In this document: piece after piece, positions 46,188-57,620 of the stretch
Numbering within the stretch: the stretch's first letter is position 1
Layout: each line of letters opens with the position of its first letter
NCBI GenBank assembly: GCA_029237825.1
Contig: JAQZBQ010000009.1
Coordinates: 124,001 to 188,000, forward strand
Length of the DNA: 64,000 bases
Reading direction: 5' to 3'
Source: Bacteroidota bacterium
GTDB taxonomy: Bacteria > Bacteroidota > Bacteroidia > B-17B0 > Aurantibacillaceae
Position numbers and translations under genes: made by a program
The notes under the pieces: model-generated
The model's database searches: none
The model's input: the letters and a program-made list of their open reading frames with translations, nothing else
Told to the model about the DNA's origin: nothing

Positions 46188-49100
46188 ATGAAAAATAAAC
46201 TTCTGATAATTTACTCTTTACTATTTTTGCTTTCTGCTTCGTTTAGTTATGCTGCGAAGGAAAAAAGCAATACACGGATTAATAAGAACCAAATTACAAT
46301 TGGTGGATCGATAGCTGTTATGGATAATAAATATCCAAACATCAATGTATCCAACACGGCTGTAGTTGTGGGTTCTAATGGGAAAATAACTCTTGGTTTA
46401 GACAATTATGCTAATAGTTTAGATTATTTAAATACAAGTACAGGGACAACTAATTTTGACATAAAGGTCGGCCTCAATGTAGTGTATGTTACTACAGCCG
46501 GTGTAACTTCTTATAAAACTCTTGAATTATCAATAAATCACCAAAATACTACAAGTTCACCATTTACAGTAGATAAAAATATTGCGATATTTAAAGATGC
46601 ACATATACTAACAGCTAGTATATCTTATGTAAAGAAAAACGGAGCAGCAGTATTACCTTCTCAATTACCTTCAAACTTATATCTTGAAGCAGAAATTGAA
46701 ACAGAACGTTATTATGAACTTAATGTCGCCGACATACCTACTCTGAATCACAACTATCTTACTGCTTCAAATGAATTGGAAGTATATTGGAATTCTGTTA
46801 CCGGCGGTGAAGAGTATGAATTAGAGTGGACCTATGTAAATAGTTTTTCAAGTTCATCTACAGCTTACGATTACAATCCTTTATCTGCTACTCCAATCCC
46901 ATCTTCTATAACTAATTTAGCTTATGCAGGTCTGGAATTTACTTTCCAGGAAAACGCAACAAGGATCCGAACTTCGAAAAACAGTTTCAAAATACCTTTA
47001 AACTATGAAAGGGGTTTAATAGTTTATAGAATCAGAGCTATTGGTAAAGATAAAAGTGATATTAATTATGAAACCATCGGAAATTGGTCTATTGATCAGT
47101 CAAATACAATTCCAGTGCTTACAGTAGCATCGTTAGGCACCAACGACTTTTACGAAATTTTAGTTGGGCATCAAGAGGATAAAAACTGGCAATATACAGC
47201 AACATTTGCCGAAGATGGCAAGAAGAAAGACATAATTGGATATTTTGACGGTTCATTAAAAAGCAGGCAAACCGTTACAAAAACCAACACAGAAAATGTT
47301 GCCATTTTTGCAGAAACTATTTATGACCAGATAGGAAGGGCAACAGTACAGTTTTTGCCCGCGCCCTCCAGGGATTATACCTCCAAACTTGATTTCTATG
47401 AAAATTTTAACGTTAGTAAAAATGTCATTATTAGTGGAATTAACCTTCCTTATGGAAAAAACGATTTGATTCCTCCGGTTAGTGCCGGATCATGTCCTTA
47501 TTCGCCAGGGCCGGTTTTAACTAATACAAATAATGTATTAGCTAATGGCGCAGGAGTTTATTATTCAACAAAAAATGACAAAAAAGATAATCAGGAAGCT
47601 TATATTCCTGATGCACAGGAAATACCTTTCAGTACCACAATTTATACGCCGGATAACACGGGTAAAATTAAATATCAATCTGGTGTAGGGCCTGATCATA
47701 AAATAGGCAGCGGACATGAATCTAAATATCTTTATGGTGACGCGGATCAGGAAGATTTGGATAAATTATTCGGATCAGAAGCTGGTTACAAGGAACGTTA
47801 TAAAAAAAATTATGTAATTGATCCTAACGGACAAATTAGCGTTTCTTATTTGAACACAGAGGGAAAAGTTGTTGCAACCGCATTGGCAGGAAATAGTCCT
47901 GGCAATGTTATTGAGGTTGGTGATTTTACTCCAACGGTAATCGACAAAACATATCTTGATCATCATAGTCAAAATTATACGTCTGTAAACGGTGTAGAAA
48001 ATGGTGCACTAATATTCCGGTATAAGTTGGTTCCAACTATTGATGATATATATACATTTACATATGACCTAACTATCCCCCAGTTTAATGATATTTGTAT
48101 CCCAAGTTTCTGTTATGATTGTATCTACGATTTGGATATAACTATTATGGATGAATGCCAAAACGTGATTTATAATAAAACAGATCCAGTAGGCTTACCA
48201 ACAGGGATAAGGGATTATACCTGCGGTGCCCCGATTCATTATACAAGTCAAACACCAAGTTTTTCGCCTCCATTTAATGTAAGTCTTTTAGCAGGTAAAG
48301 AGTATTTTTTAACTAAAACCTTACGTTTAAATGAGCCGTCAATGAATGACTATTTGAATCATTATATAGCTAATAGTAGTTCGGCCTGTGTAAAAGACAT
48401 TAACTTTTTTAAGGATAAAGAATTGCTAGATATGGATCAAAGCGGATGTGGACAAACATGCGCAGAATGTGTCGATAAAGTTGCGGCATATTATCCTTTA
48501 CATAATGATCCTGATAAAGCAGATCCTACAAAACCTGCATATGATCCAACATATATATACATGAGTCAGCACCAAAAAGAAATTGCCATAAAGAAATGTA
48601 ACGAACCCTGCGATCCTATTTCTTTGTGTTCTGTACAGTTTGAAACGATGTTAACAGATGTGAAACCTTATGGTCAATATGCACAATATGATAATGCCGC
48701 AGGTGTTTTCAATGCCTCAACTCATGAGCTATCTGTATTTAACCCTAATAATTACCTGAGAATAAATTCCTTATATGGTGCAAACCATGGAGGTACCTCA
48801 TTTCCTAATGCAAATGCCGGAAACCCGTTTGGCGTGAACTATGACATGACAAAACAGGGTTTTTGGAAAAATCCTGAATTTTACAATAAGTATCAACATA
48901 GTTTCACTTTACCAACATCTGTTGATTTCTTAAATCCTGCGGTAGGAGAAAGTAATACAAATTTCTTTAACCCAGATGGGAGTGTTACAAAAGTAAGGAT
49001 TACTCAATTATCATCAGGTGCTTATTACCCTCAAATAGATATTAATACTAGTACATGGTTAAAATCTGATGCGCAAGGTTTATGGACATACGCTCAAAAT

Positions 49101-52100
49101 TTAACAAACTTAACCGATTTTATTAATGCCTATAATGCCAATCCTTATTGGGCTTTTTCATTGGTAAAAAATCATCCTGAATTTAATTATTTTTTAGATT
49201 GCGATCGTCAGGGAAATCCAGTATTATATACTACCGCACCTATCGGATACACTAGTGATGATTTTGACAGGGATTTGAGAGCTGAATCTTCTATCGCAAC
49301 GGCATCCGTTAGTCCACACTGGACTTTAAATATGGATAATACAATTAATGATTTAGTTGAATCTGATCCTTATTTTAAATCAAGTGCCAATACATTTCCA
49401 GCTGTTGGTCCTTATTTTAATCTTAAAGCTCTTTTGAGTACTCGATTGCAAAATTATCAAGGTACAGGTAAAACATTAAAACAGGTAGTAGCTGAAATGT
49501 ATTATGTTAATAATATGTATTATAGCGGATGTGCTAATGCTGTATTTGGAGCTGATAATGTAACATGTCTTTCGAATGTTGGTGGTACAAATGTTACCTA
49601 TCAAATTTCCAATGACAATCTTAACAAACAATGGCAATCATATCGAGAAATGTATTTGTCTGAAAAACAAAAATTAATAGCAGAGCAATCACATTATATT
49701 GCTAATAGAACTTATAGTATAAATGGGTTTATGAATAATTATTATAACGGCGCTATTGGCAACTCTAATTTCTCCCATATACAGTCATACACAAATTATG
49801 GCTTTAATATTTTCCCTAATTACACTGGTCTCATTCCACCTTGGCATATTTATACAACACCTTTTTTATGGCCAGATTATACCTCTGGCGATCATGGTAG
49901 TAATGGCGATGATGCATTTCAACCCCCCTTCTCAACAGGACATTTTGATTTTGGTAGCCCTTCATCTATTTATCACAGTTCAAAATATTCAAGTAAAATA
50001 AAACGTTTTCCAGATGTACAGGAACTTTATAACGCAGTAGGCGGAGGCTCCAGTGATCCATCAGAGCTTGAAACAGCTGCAAATAATGCTATTTATTTTC
50101 AAACTGGACAGTGCGCCATCTTTAAAAAACTAGAAACATTTCTTTCTGTTTTAGCTGGAAATGGATCCTTATTTAGCTTTGGTAATACAATTCCCCTTGT
50201 AACTGAGCCGTCTTTTACACAAGACTTGTATAATGCAATTCTTGAATGTCATGGCTTCCCCATGCCTATTAATGAGTGGCATCAAATTGGCTTAAAACCT
50301 TCTATTTTTGGTGGCAATCTATTATTAAAATTTTATGATATTTCTAATCCTTCATCACATATACCCTTAAATGCTGATATATTACTAACGCCAAGTTCTA
50401 TTGTGAATTGGAACGATATCAAAATGTTTTCAAATATTAATTATAATGGAACAATAGTTTCAGGAAGTGGCACACAAAGTGCATTTGGTATAAAGGCTAT
50501 ATTACAACCTAACCCAAATGTTGCTTATACAAATGTTTTATTTAATGGCACTACCTGCATCCAAAATAATTGCGTTCCACCTGCTGCAGAAATCTGTAAA
50601 CCTACTCAGCAAGCTACAGAGCTACAGAATTTTTTAAGTGCAGCGATGACAGATTATAATTATTCGTCACAAGTTACGAATACATTTAACCTTGGTGATC
50701 CTTTAAATAGCAGCTCTCAGCTCTTCAGTGGTTTGGTAAGGTATCCTTTTGGTAATACCCCGGTCACGCAATCTCCTATCTCGCATAGTGTCACCATAAA
50801 TCCTTTAGCTGAACAAATTCAATTGCAAGGTCAAAACATTGGTGCCTCAATAGACTGTCCAAATGGCATCAATATTAATTTCGATTTTAGTGTTTTAGCT
50901 CCTTCTACAGGTGCAATATTGGCAGGCGCAGTAGGGTTTTCAAATATAAAAGTTGATCCTTTGACACCTAACCAATTTACTGTAACTGTTCTATACAATA
51001 ATCCTGCACCTTCAAAAAAAGCGATTGTTTCATTCAATTATGGCGGTTGTAGTAAATGTGGGGATCATCCCTCAAGTTCTTGCAGAATTTACAAACTCTC
51101 TACATGTACTGAATATATTCCTCAACAATGTAACACAGATGGATACAACACAGCGGTTCAACTCGAAAATTTATTGGAAGAATTGGTAACTATTGATTTT
51201 AGCACAACAGTTCCTACTTCTAATTTAACCAGCTATACTACTTTACTTGCTAGTCAAATCGGTACGAGCACGAATAATGTATCTGCACTTTATTCAAGCA
51301 CTTATGATGGAGCAACTAATATAAGTACTAATATATACACATATTTGTTTCAGAACACAAGCGTAAATCCTACAGTTACTAATTGTTCTATAGTTCTCAA
51401 ACTTGATCAGTCTGGTCAACTTTCGGGTCCTCCACCAGTAAATTTAAATGGTTATTCATTTTCGGAAATTAGTATTCTATCACCATTTTCTGGTGTTTTT
51501 GGTGCGGTAGGAACAGAACCAAAATATGGCACTAGATTCGAATTTAAAGGCAATGCTTCTTGTTTGGATATGGAAAATTGCAGTGCATGCATAGGAGAAA
51601 CTATTTACAAAGAAGACTTTGAAGCTTATACAAATGCTGCTGGAGTTGCTAATTCCGTGCCATTGGGATTTGAAACAGAATACTTGATTCCCCCAGCAAC
51701 AACAGCTGTTCCAGGTAGCCAGGTTTATGGATGTTCCCCTTTAGCTTTAGGAACTCAGGAATTTAATATATTTTCGACTGGTAATTGTAGCTTTCAAGGC
51801 TTATTAGACCACACAGGCAGTTTAGTTTCTTCAAGGAATGTATTAGCCAGTTATATAGGGTATTACCCTTTTAATTCAAACGTTAGCAAAACATTGTGGC
51901 AAAATAAAATTGTAACACCTAGTAATACTGCAACTATTAGTACAACAGTGGGGAAATCATACGAAATTTCCGCATTCTATAATCTCTATAAAGGAATTGA
52001 TGGAAAAATTGAATTGGTTGTTAATGATGGTGTTCAGGATTTTATTTTAACAAGCGCTGATTTAAATATTCCATCAGGAATAGTCGGGTTTTCAGGCTGG

Positions 52101-55100
52101 AAGAATATTAAAGGCACGTGGCTCGCGAATTCTTCTAATATACAAATTAAAATAAGAACAACGCCTAGAGAATTAACTCCCGGTGGTAATACGAGTCTTA
52201 ATATGGAGCTTGTATTTTTTGATGATGTTACAGTAAAAGAAAGAACCTGTAATCAAACTCCATTCTACACATTGCCTTCAGAGCCACCTAATAATGATTG
52301 TGCTGATCAATTAATGAATATCGCCTTATCTAACGCAACGCAGGCTTATGCTTATTATATAAATACCGTAAAAGAAAACTTCAAAGACAGTTATCGTAAA
52401 AAATGTTATGAAACTCTTGAGATCCTAAAAGGTACTTCAAGAACGTCCGAACATCATTATACTTTATATTATTATGATCAGGCCGGCAACTTAATTAAAA
52501 CAGTTCCACCTGAAGGTGTCGAAGAAATTAAATTAACAGATACTCCTACAGGAGGATCATTAACTTACGGTGAGTTAATTGAAAATGACAGGGCTAACAA
52601 AACTCATACTTTTTTTACCACGCACCGCATGGCTACCCGTTATGAATACAACTCTTTAAATCAATTGATAAGACAGCATACTCCTGATAATGAAAACCTT
52701 GATCTTTTTTATTCATCTGTTAATGCAGGAATTCCACCATCTTTTCTGTCACAGGATATGGATTTCACAAATGGCACACAAGGCTTTATGGTTGGTAATA
52801 TTGGGGCAGATGGAAAGATCTATTCAACCAATGATGGTGGAAATACGTGGACGCCAACTTCGGCATTTGGGTTAGGAACTATCACCGACATTGAAATTAC
52901 TGGTACTACTGCTTTTGCTGTGACGTCAGACGGTCTGATTTTAAAATCCATAAATTACTCTGCGACAAACCCTAGTTGGCAGCCAATTATTTTACCAGGA
53001 AACAATACCATGAGTTTTACGAATATTGAATTTGTTGGTGTCACGGGTGTGGGATATATTATCGGGAAAACAGGTATGTGTATCTACACACTAGACGCAG
53101 GGTTAACATGGTCTAATCCAATTAGTTTAGATGGTGTACAATATGATTTAAATAATCTGGACTTTAAACTTGACGCCCCAACCAATAAATGGATCGGTGT
53201 TGTTGTTGGAAAAACAGGAACAGTGATTTACAGCTTGGATGCTGAAGATCCAAACTCCTGGGTCGACAAAAGCTACCTGGCCGGCCAGATAAACGTTAAC
53301 GATGTTGAGATTATCCAAACTAACAATGGCACAGCAGTGGAAATTAATGCGTTAATTACAGGTGAATTACATGCCGGTGTTGCTACTAGTGGTGTATCTT
53401 ATATATTAAACGATATTCACAATAATACTACAACTCTTTCCTCGTTACAATTATTAAATAATAACGGTAGTAAGTTTGGTGCAATTGCTTCCGACTATTA
53501 TCTCGCTGGAACAACATACACACAGGATCATTATATAGCAGGATTATCCGCAGGGGTAGGCCCGGTATTATATAAAATTCATAGTGTTCCGGCCTCAGCT
53601 CCAGTAATAACACAAATTCCTTTAACAGGAGTTACTTCTACAACACAACTTAACGATATAAAAATTACAGGCTCTACAGCAAACTCAAATGCGGTGTTGT
53701 TTGGTTGTTTTGATACTGGCAAATTGTTAAAAGCAGTTGTAACAACTAATACGGCCTTGGCCCCTATTACACTGAATGTGTCGCCAGGCGTAGTAAACTC
53801 CTCAGTTCTCAACAGGCTGGTAATAGACCCTAACAATGTAGTTACAACCAGTGGTTTAATTGTGGGTGACGGAACGATCCTGAAATTTGATCATAATGGA
53901 AGCACAACAACGTCATCATCCGCGAGCAACATTATCCTTGCTCCTTTAAAATCCATAGCGACAGCCAAGGACGGTTCGGGCAGAATATATGCCGTTGGAG
54001 ATAATGGAACCATTATTTATTCAAACAACAACGGTGCCTTATGGCAAATTTATGACAACACAATTATCAATTCCAATTTAAAATCTGTGGAATATGTTTC
54101 GGCAACGAATGGTGTGTGGATTGTGGGTGATAATGGTTATGTTGGTGTTATGGATCCTTTGACTAACTTAATTACGCCAAAAAATACAGGGGTTACTGAA
54201 ACGTATTATCATGTTATCAAAAAACCAAACAATATTAACCAGATATTATTAGCGGGAAATGATGGAAGTAACTCGATTATCAAACAATATAATATATCGC
54301 CTATACCTGTCGGCTTTACAACTGATCCGTATAATAATACAGGGTCACCCGTTAACAAAATAGCTTTTGCATCAAATACCGATGTATTTGCGGTTGGCAA
54401 CAACGGCCTAGTTTTGAAATCCACCAATGCTGGTAATACTTTTGCAGCATTCGCTACCGCGCCGATTTCTGCGGCTAATTTCACAGACGTTTCGTTTACT
54501 GATCAGTTTAGAGGTTATATATTTGGAGATAACAATACATTGTATTTAACCAATGACGGTGGTATTACCTGGGTAACCAAAACGCTAGCTTCGGGAAGTA
54601 ATGTAACAAGTGTTTATAATTTTGGAAGCGGTAACGTTTTAACTTCCGGAACAGGGAGCCCTAATCTCCAAAAGATTACCGATCAATCAAACGATCATTC
54701 TTCGCGCTTTTTTTATGACGAGTTAGGTCGACTTATTATTTCACAGAATGCCAAACAGTATAATAAAATTCCACATGCATATAGTTATACCAAATATGAT
54801 GGGCTGGGACGTATTACCGACGTCGGCGAAATTGCCGGGGCCACTTTGGCGGATCCTGCCACGTTAACTATAGTTAACCATGGAATTATCCCTATTAGTT
54901 CATACAATAGCTGGTTATTGATGGGAGCAAAAACCGAAGTCACATCAACGAAATATGATGCAGCTGTAGCAAATACCTGTGGATTCGTCCAGGATAATTT
55001 AAGAAAGCGTGTAGCGGCTACTTATCTCGACAGCGATGATAATTTAACGAACGGTTACTTGTACGCCTCGTATTACTCATACGATATACATGGAAATGTA

Positions 55101-57620
55101 AAATCACTATTACAGGAAAATCCGGCCATGCCTACCGGGCATACCTGTAAAAAAATTGATTACCAGTATGACCTGATTAGTGGGAAAGTGAATAAAGTTT
55201 CATATCAAAAAGGTGAGTTGGATGCTTTTTATCACGAATATAGTTATGACGCTGATAACAGGCTTACTAATGTAAATACAAGTAAGGATGGGATTATCTG
55301 GCAGCAGGATGCGAAGTATTTTTATTATCTCCATGGGCCGCTAGCCAGAACTGAATTTGGGCATGAAAAAGTGCAGGGTATGGATTATGCCTATACTTTA
55401 CAGGGATGGATCAAAGGTGTCAATAGTGCCATATTGGATAAATCGAATGATATTGGTAAAGATGGGGTAGGAACAGGTGCGTCAATTCAATATGATCATA
55501 ATTCTTTGGGCGTAAATGGCTTTGTATCTTATGATGCCGCAGCATTTGCATTAAATTATTATACAAATGATTATGTGGCAGGTGATGGTTCTAAAAATAC
55601 ATCTGCTCTAATGTTTAATAGCGATATTACTAATAATCCTTTTGCATCAAATACTGCTAATAATTTGTATAACGGTAATATTTCATCCATGGTCACTGCA
55701 ATTAAAGAGGGCAATAGTGTGAGCGGTTTAAATACTGTTCCAATGCTCACTGCATATAAATATGACCAGCTTAATCGAATAAAAACGATGGCTGCTTATA
55801 AAAATATTGCAGGAAATATGTGGCAGGGTACAACATCAGGTTTACAGTACGCCCAGGAATTTGAATATGATGCCAACGGCAATATCACTACACAAAAACA
55901 ACGTAATGAGCTTGGTGCATTGACGGAAGACTTAACATATAACTACCAGACGGATGTGACCGGAAAAAAAGTAGCGAACCGTTTATACAGCGTCGATGAT
56001 GTGGCTCCTCTTATTGCGGGTGTACTTGATCAGCCTCAATTTGTTAACGGCCCGGTGAGTGGGGTTGGTTTAGGGCAGGTAAACCAATTAAATAACTATG
56101 CTTATGATGAGTTAGGGAACCTGAAAAAAGATGCTTCTGAAAAAATAGACAATATAGACTGGACCGTTTATGGTAAAATAAAGTCCATCACACGATCTGC
56201 TACCGCGGGATCTGAAAAAAATATGGAATTTGCCTATGATGCAAGTGGTAACAGGGTTGCTAAAACATCATTTGCGAACGGAGCACCCCCTGATGAACAT
56301 GTTACAACCTATTACGTACGTGATGCCCAGGGAAATGTCATGGCGACTTATGATTACAAACAGGTATCCACCGGGCCAACAGCTCCTCGTATATTAACCT
56401 TACAGGATCATTCGTTATACGGAAGCTCAAGGTTAGGCATGTCTACATATCATAACGATAATGACAATTTAACGGCATCTTCTTCCAAATACAATACAAG
56501 TACTCCAGTATATACCCTTAATATTGAATCAGGAAGAAAGCAGTTTGAGCTTGGCAACCATTTAGGAAATGTTATCACAGTTGTATCTGACCGGAAATTA
56601 CCAGTTGAAGGAACACTGGGTTCGGGTGTCGTTGATCATTATGAAGCAGACATAATTTCGGCAACAGATTACTATCCGTTTGGTAGCCCAATGCCTGGAA
56701 GGTCGTATAGCAGCAGCGCCAACCGATACCGCTACACTTTCAACGGGAAAGAGTCGGATGTAGAGACCGTTGGTACTGGTGGCGGGACGCAGGACTATGG
56801 GTTCAGGATATATAATCCTGCTTTAGGTAAGTTCTTGAGCGTCGACCCTTTAACAAGCAAATATCCATTTTACACGCCATATCAATTTGCTGGTAACAGT
56901 CCTATTTGTTCAATTGATGTTGATGGTTTAGAGGGTTTTGTAGCGACCGGTGCTAATGGACATGGTATGGTTATAAGCGTCGAACAAGCAAATGAAATTA
57001 ATAAACGAGTTACAGTAAGTGCATTTAAAGTCGGCTTCTCAGAAGAGCTGCCTAAAAAATTTGTTGAACACTATGCGTATGGAAATAGCACGCTAGTTAC
57101 TTTAAATGAAACAGAAATGGCTGGTTTAAATGTTACTCATGTGGGGTTGGGATCAGGCAAAATAGGACAACAGGTTAATCCACAAATTGAAGGTATTCTG
57201 CCGGGAGAATCCAGAAAAATAAGCTTCACTGCTGATGATGGTGTTGCTGGTACTTCTGGTACGTTAGGTCAGTTCACAATTCATGGTGAGGGAACTTTTA
57301 CTTCAGATGAAAGTGGAGGCTGGTCATTCACTGGTAAAATGATATTTATGGATGTTTGGGATTTTAATAAGGAAACTCCTGAAGAAGAAAAAAGCAGGGT
57401 CGAACAAACGGGTCGAGCTCGAAGTGATAATGGAAAGCGCCAAACTGAATTCGCTGCCGATCACTTACCAGGGAAACCCTTTGGAGTTTTGAGTAAAGTT
57501 GTTGATATAAAACAGACAAGTAAGGATAAATCTTTTGACTGGTTTAATGGGAAAAAAGAGGGAGGTGAAGGTAATAGAGATACTAAAGTAAATTCTAAAT
57601 ATAATGATGAAACAAATTAA
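46188..57620 (+). CDS. RHS-repeat polymorphic toxin with colicin M-like C-terminus
   Basis: 3810 aa with a signal peptide (about residues 1-22). The N-terminal 2150 residues are beta-rich shell. About 2185-2830 hold YCF48/BNR-type propeller repeats (IYSTNDGGNTW, LYLTNDGGITW). YD repeats follow (RFFYDELGRLIISQNAK). The RHS core end DYGFRIYNPALGKFLSVDPL is at about 3536-3555, then a variable C-terminus from ~3581. That end reads LGQFTIHGEGTFT, GGWSFTGK and DVWDFN (D3722, W3724, D3725, N3727), matching the LGNITLKTEGTLT and DKYDFN pattern of colicin M, a lipid II hydrolase. The exact His-Arg after DFN is not clear. The next gene encodes a lipoprotein that fits an immunity role. Confidence 0.8.
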   Translation: MKNKLLIIYSLLFLLSASFSYAAKEKSNTRINKNQITIGGSIAVMDNKYPNINVSNTAVVVGSNGKITLGLDNYANSLDYLNTSTGTTNFDIKVGLNVVYVTTAGVTSYKTLELSINHQNTTSSPFTVDKNIAIFKDAHILTASISYVKKNGAAVLPSQLPSNLYLEAEIETERYYELNVADIPTLNHNYLTASNELEVYWNSVTGGEEYELEWTYVNSFSSSSTAYDYNPLSATPIPSSITNLAYAGLEFTFQENATRIRTSKNSFKIPLNYERGLIVYRIRAIGKDKSDINYETIGNWSIDQSNTIPVLTVASLGTNDFYEILVGHQEDKNWQYTATFAEDGKKKDIIGYFDGSLKSRQTVTKTNTENVAIFAETIYDQIGRATVQFLPAPSRDYTSKLDFYENFNVSKNVIISGINLPYGKNDLIPPVSAGSCPYSPGPVLTNTNNVLANGAGVYYSTKNDKKDNQEAYIPDAQEIPFSTTIYTPDNTGKIKYQSGVGPDHKIGSGHESKYLYGDADQEDLDKLFGSEAGYKERYKKNYVIDPNGQISVSYLNTEGKVVATALAGNSPGNVIEVGDFTPTVIDKTYLDHHSQNYTSVNGVENGALIFRYKLVPTIDDIYTFTYDLTIPQFNDICIPSFCYDCIYDLDITIMDECQNVIYNKTDPVGLPTGIRDYTCGAPIHYTSQTPSFSPPFNVSLLAGKEYFLTKTLRLNEPSMNDYLNHYIANSSSACVKDINFFKDKELLDMDQSGCGQTCAECVDKVAAYYPLHNDPDKADPTKPAYDPTYIYMSQHQKEIAIKKCNEPCDPISLCSVQFETMLTDVKPYGQYAQYDNAAGVFNASTHELSVFNPNNYLRINSLYGANHGGTSFPNANAGNPFGVNYDMTKQGFWKNPEFYNKYQHSFTLPTSVDFLNPAVGESNTNFFNPDGSVTKVRITQLSSGAYYPQIDINTSTWLKSDAQGLWTYAQNLTNLTDFINAYNANPYWAFSLVKNHPEFNYFLDCDRQGNPVLYTTAPIGYTSDDFDRDLRAESSIATASVSPHWTLNMDNTINDLVESDPYFKSSANTFPAVGPYFNLKALLSTRLQNYQGTGKTLKQVVAEMYYVNNMYYSGCANAVFGADNVTCLSNVGGTNVTYQISNDNLNKQWQSYREMYLSEKQKLIAEQSHYIANRTYSINGFMNNYYNGAIGNSNFSHIQSYTNYGFNIFPNYTGLIPPWHIYTTPFLWPDYTSGDHGSNGDDAFQPPFSTGHFDFGSPSSIYHSSKYSSKIKRFPDVQELYNAVGGGSSDPSELETAANNAIYFQTGQCAIFKKLETFLSVLAGNGSLFSFGNTIPLVTEPSFTQDLYNAILECHGFPMPINEWHQIGLKPSIFGGNLLLKFYDISNPSSHIPLNADILLTPSSIVNWNDIKMFSNINYNGTIVSGSGTQSAFGIKAILQPNPNVAYTNVLFNGTTCIQNNCVPPAAEICKPTQQATELQNFLSAAMTDYNYSSQVTNTFNLGDPLNSSSQLFSGLVRYPFGNTPVTQSPISHSVTINPLAEQIQLQGQNIGASIDCPNGININFDFSVLAPSTGAILAGAVGFSNIKVDPLTPNQFTVTVLYNNPAPSKKAIVSFNYGGCSKCGDHPSSSCRIYKLSTCTEYIPQQCNTDGYNTAVQLENLLEELVTIDFSTTVPTSNLTSYTTLLASQIGTSTNNVSALYSSTYDGATNISTNIYTYLFQNTSVNPTVTNCSIVLKLDQSGQLSGPPPVNLNGYSFSEISILSPFSGVFGAVGTEPKYGTRFEFKGNASCLDMENCSACIGETIYKEDFEAYTNAAGVANSVPLGFETEYLIPPATTAVPGSQVYGCSPLALGTQEFNIFSTGNCSFQGLLDHTGSLVSSRNVLASYIGYYPFNSNVSKTLWQNKIVTPSNTATISTTVGKSYEISAFYNLYKGIDGKIELVVNDGVQDFILTSADLNIPSGIVGFSGWKNIKGTWLANSSNIQIKIRTTPRELTPGGNTSLNMELVFFDDVTVKERTCNQTPFYTLPSEPPNNDCADQLMNIALSNATQAYAYYINTVKENFKDSYRKKCYETLEILKGTSRTSEHHYTLYYYDQAGNLIKTVPPEGVEEIKLTDTPTGGSLTYGELIENDRANKTHTFFTTHRMATRYEYNSLNQLIRQHTPDNENLDLFYSSVNAGIPPSFLSQDMDFTNGTQGFMVGNIGADGKIYSTNDGGNTWTPTSAFGLGTITDIEITGTTAFAVTSDGLILKSINYSATNPSWQPIILPGNNTMSFTNIEFVGVTGVGYIIGKTGMCIYTLDAGLTWSNPISLDGVQYDLNNLDFKLDAPTNKWIGVVVGKTGTVIYSLDAEDPNSWVDKSYLAGQINVNDVEIIQTNNGTAVEINALITGELHAGVATSGVSYILNDIHNNTTTLSSLQLLNNNGSKFGAIASDYYLAGTTYTQDHYIAGLSAGVGPVLYKIHSVPASAPVITQIPLTGVTSTTQLNDIKITGSTANSNAVLFGCFDTGKLLKAVVTTNTALAPITLNVSPGVVNSSVLNRLVIDPNNVVTTSGLIVGDGTILKFDHNGSTTTSSSASNIILAPLKSIATAKDGSGRIYAVGDNGTIIYSNNNGALWQIYDNTIINSNLKSVEYVSATNGVWIVGDNGYVGVMDPLTNLITPKNTGVTETYYHVIKKPNNINQILLAGNDGSNSIIKQYNISPIPVGFTTDPYNNTGSPVNKIAFASNTDVFAVGNNGLVLKSTNAGNTFAAFATAPISAANFTDVSFTDQFRGYIFGDNNTLYLTNDGGITWVTKTLASGSNVTSVYNFGSGNVLTSGTGSPNLQKITDQSNDHSSRFFYDELGRLIISQNAKQYNKIPHAYSYTKYDGLGRITDVGEIAGATLADPATLTIVNHGIIPISSYNSWLLMGAKTEVTSTKYDAAVANTCGFVQDNLRKRVAATYLDSDDNLTNGYLYASYYSYDIHGNVKSLLQENPAMPTGHTCKKIDYQYDLISGKVNKVSYQKGELDAFYHEYSYDADNRLTNVNTSKDGIIWQQDAKYFYYLHGPLARTEFGHEKVQGMDYAYTLQGWIKGVNSAILDKSNDIGKDGVGTGASIQYDHNSLGVNGFVSYDAAAFALNYYTNDYVAGDGSKNTSALMFNSDITNNPFASNTANNLYNGNISSMVTAIKEGNSVSGLNTVPMLTAYKYDQLNRIKTMAAYKNIAGNMWQGTTSGLQYAQEFEYDANGNITTQKQRNELGALTEDLTYNYQTDVTGKKVANRLYSVDDVAPLIAGVLDQPQFVNGPVSGVGLGQVNQLNNYAYDELGNLKKDASEKIDNIDWTVYGKIKSITRSATAGSEKNMEFAYDASGNRVAKTSFANGAPPDEHVTTYYVRDAQGNVMATYDYKQVSTGPTAPRILTLQDHSLYGSSRLGMSTYHNDNDNLTASSSKYNTSTPVYTLNIESGRKQFELGNHLGNVITVVSDRKLPVEGTLGSGVVDHYEADIISATDYYPFGSPMPGRSYSSSANRYRYTFNGKESDVETVGTGGGTQDYGFRIYNPALGKFLSVDPLTSKYPFYTPYQFAGNSPICSIDVDGLEGFVATGANGHGMVISVEQANEINKRVTVSAFKVGFSEELPKKFVEHYAYGNSTLVTLNETEMAGLNVTHVGLGSGKIGQQVNPQIEGILPGESRKISFTADDGVAGTSGTLGQFTIHGEGTFTSDESGGWSFTGKMIFMDVWDFNKETPEEEKSRVEQTGRARSDNGKRQTEFAADHLPGKPFGVLSKVVDIKQTSKDKSFDWFNGKKEGGEGNRDTKVNSKYNDETN
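56672..56693. repeat. 22-nt block shared with the orphan RHS module (copy 1)
   Basis: This segment inside the main RHS gene, encoding the YPFGSPM turn before the core, is identical over 22 nt to the minus strand of 60395-60416. Flanking bases differ immediately on both sides. It is a likely crossover point for exchanging toxin ends. Confidence 0.75.
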
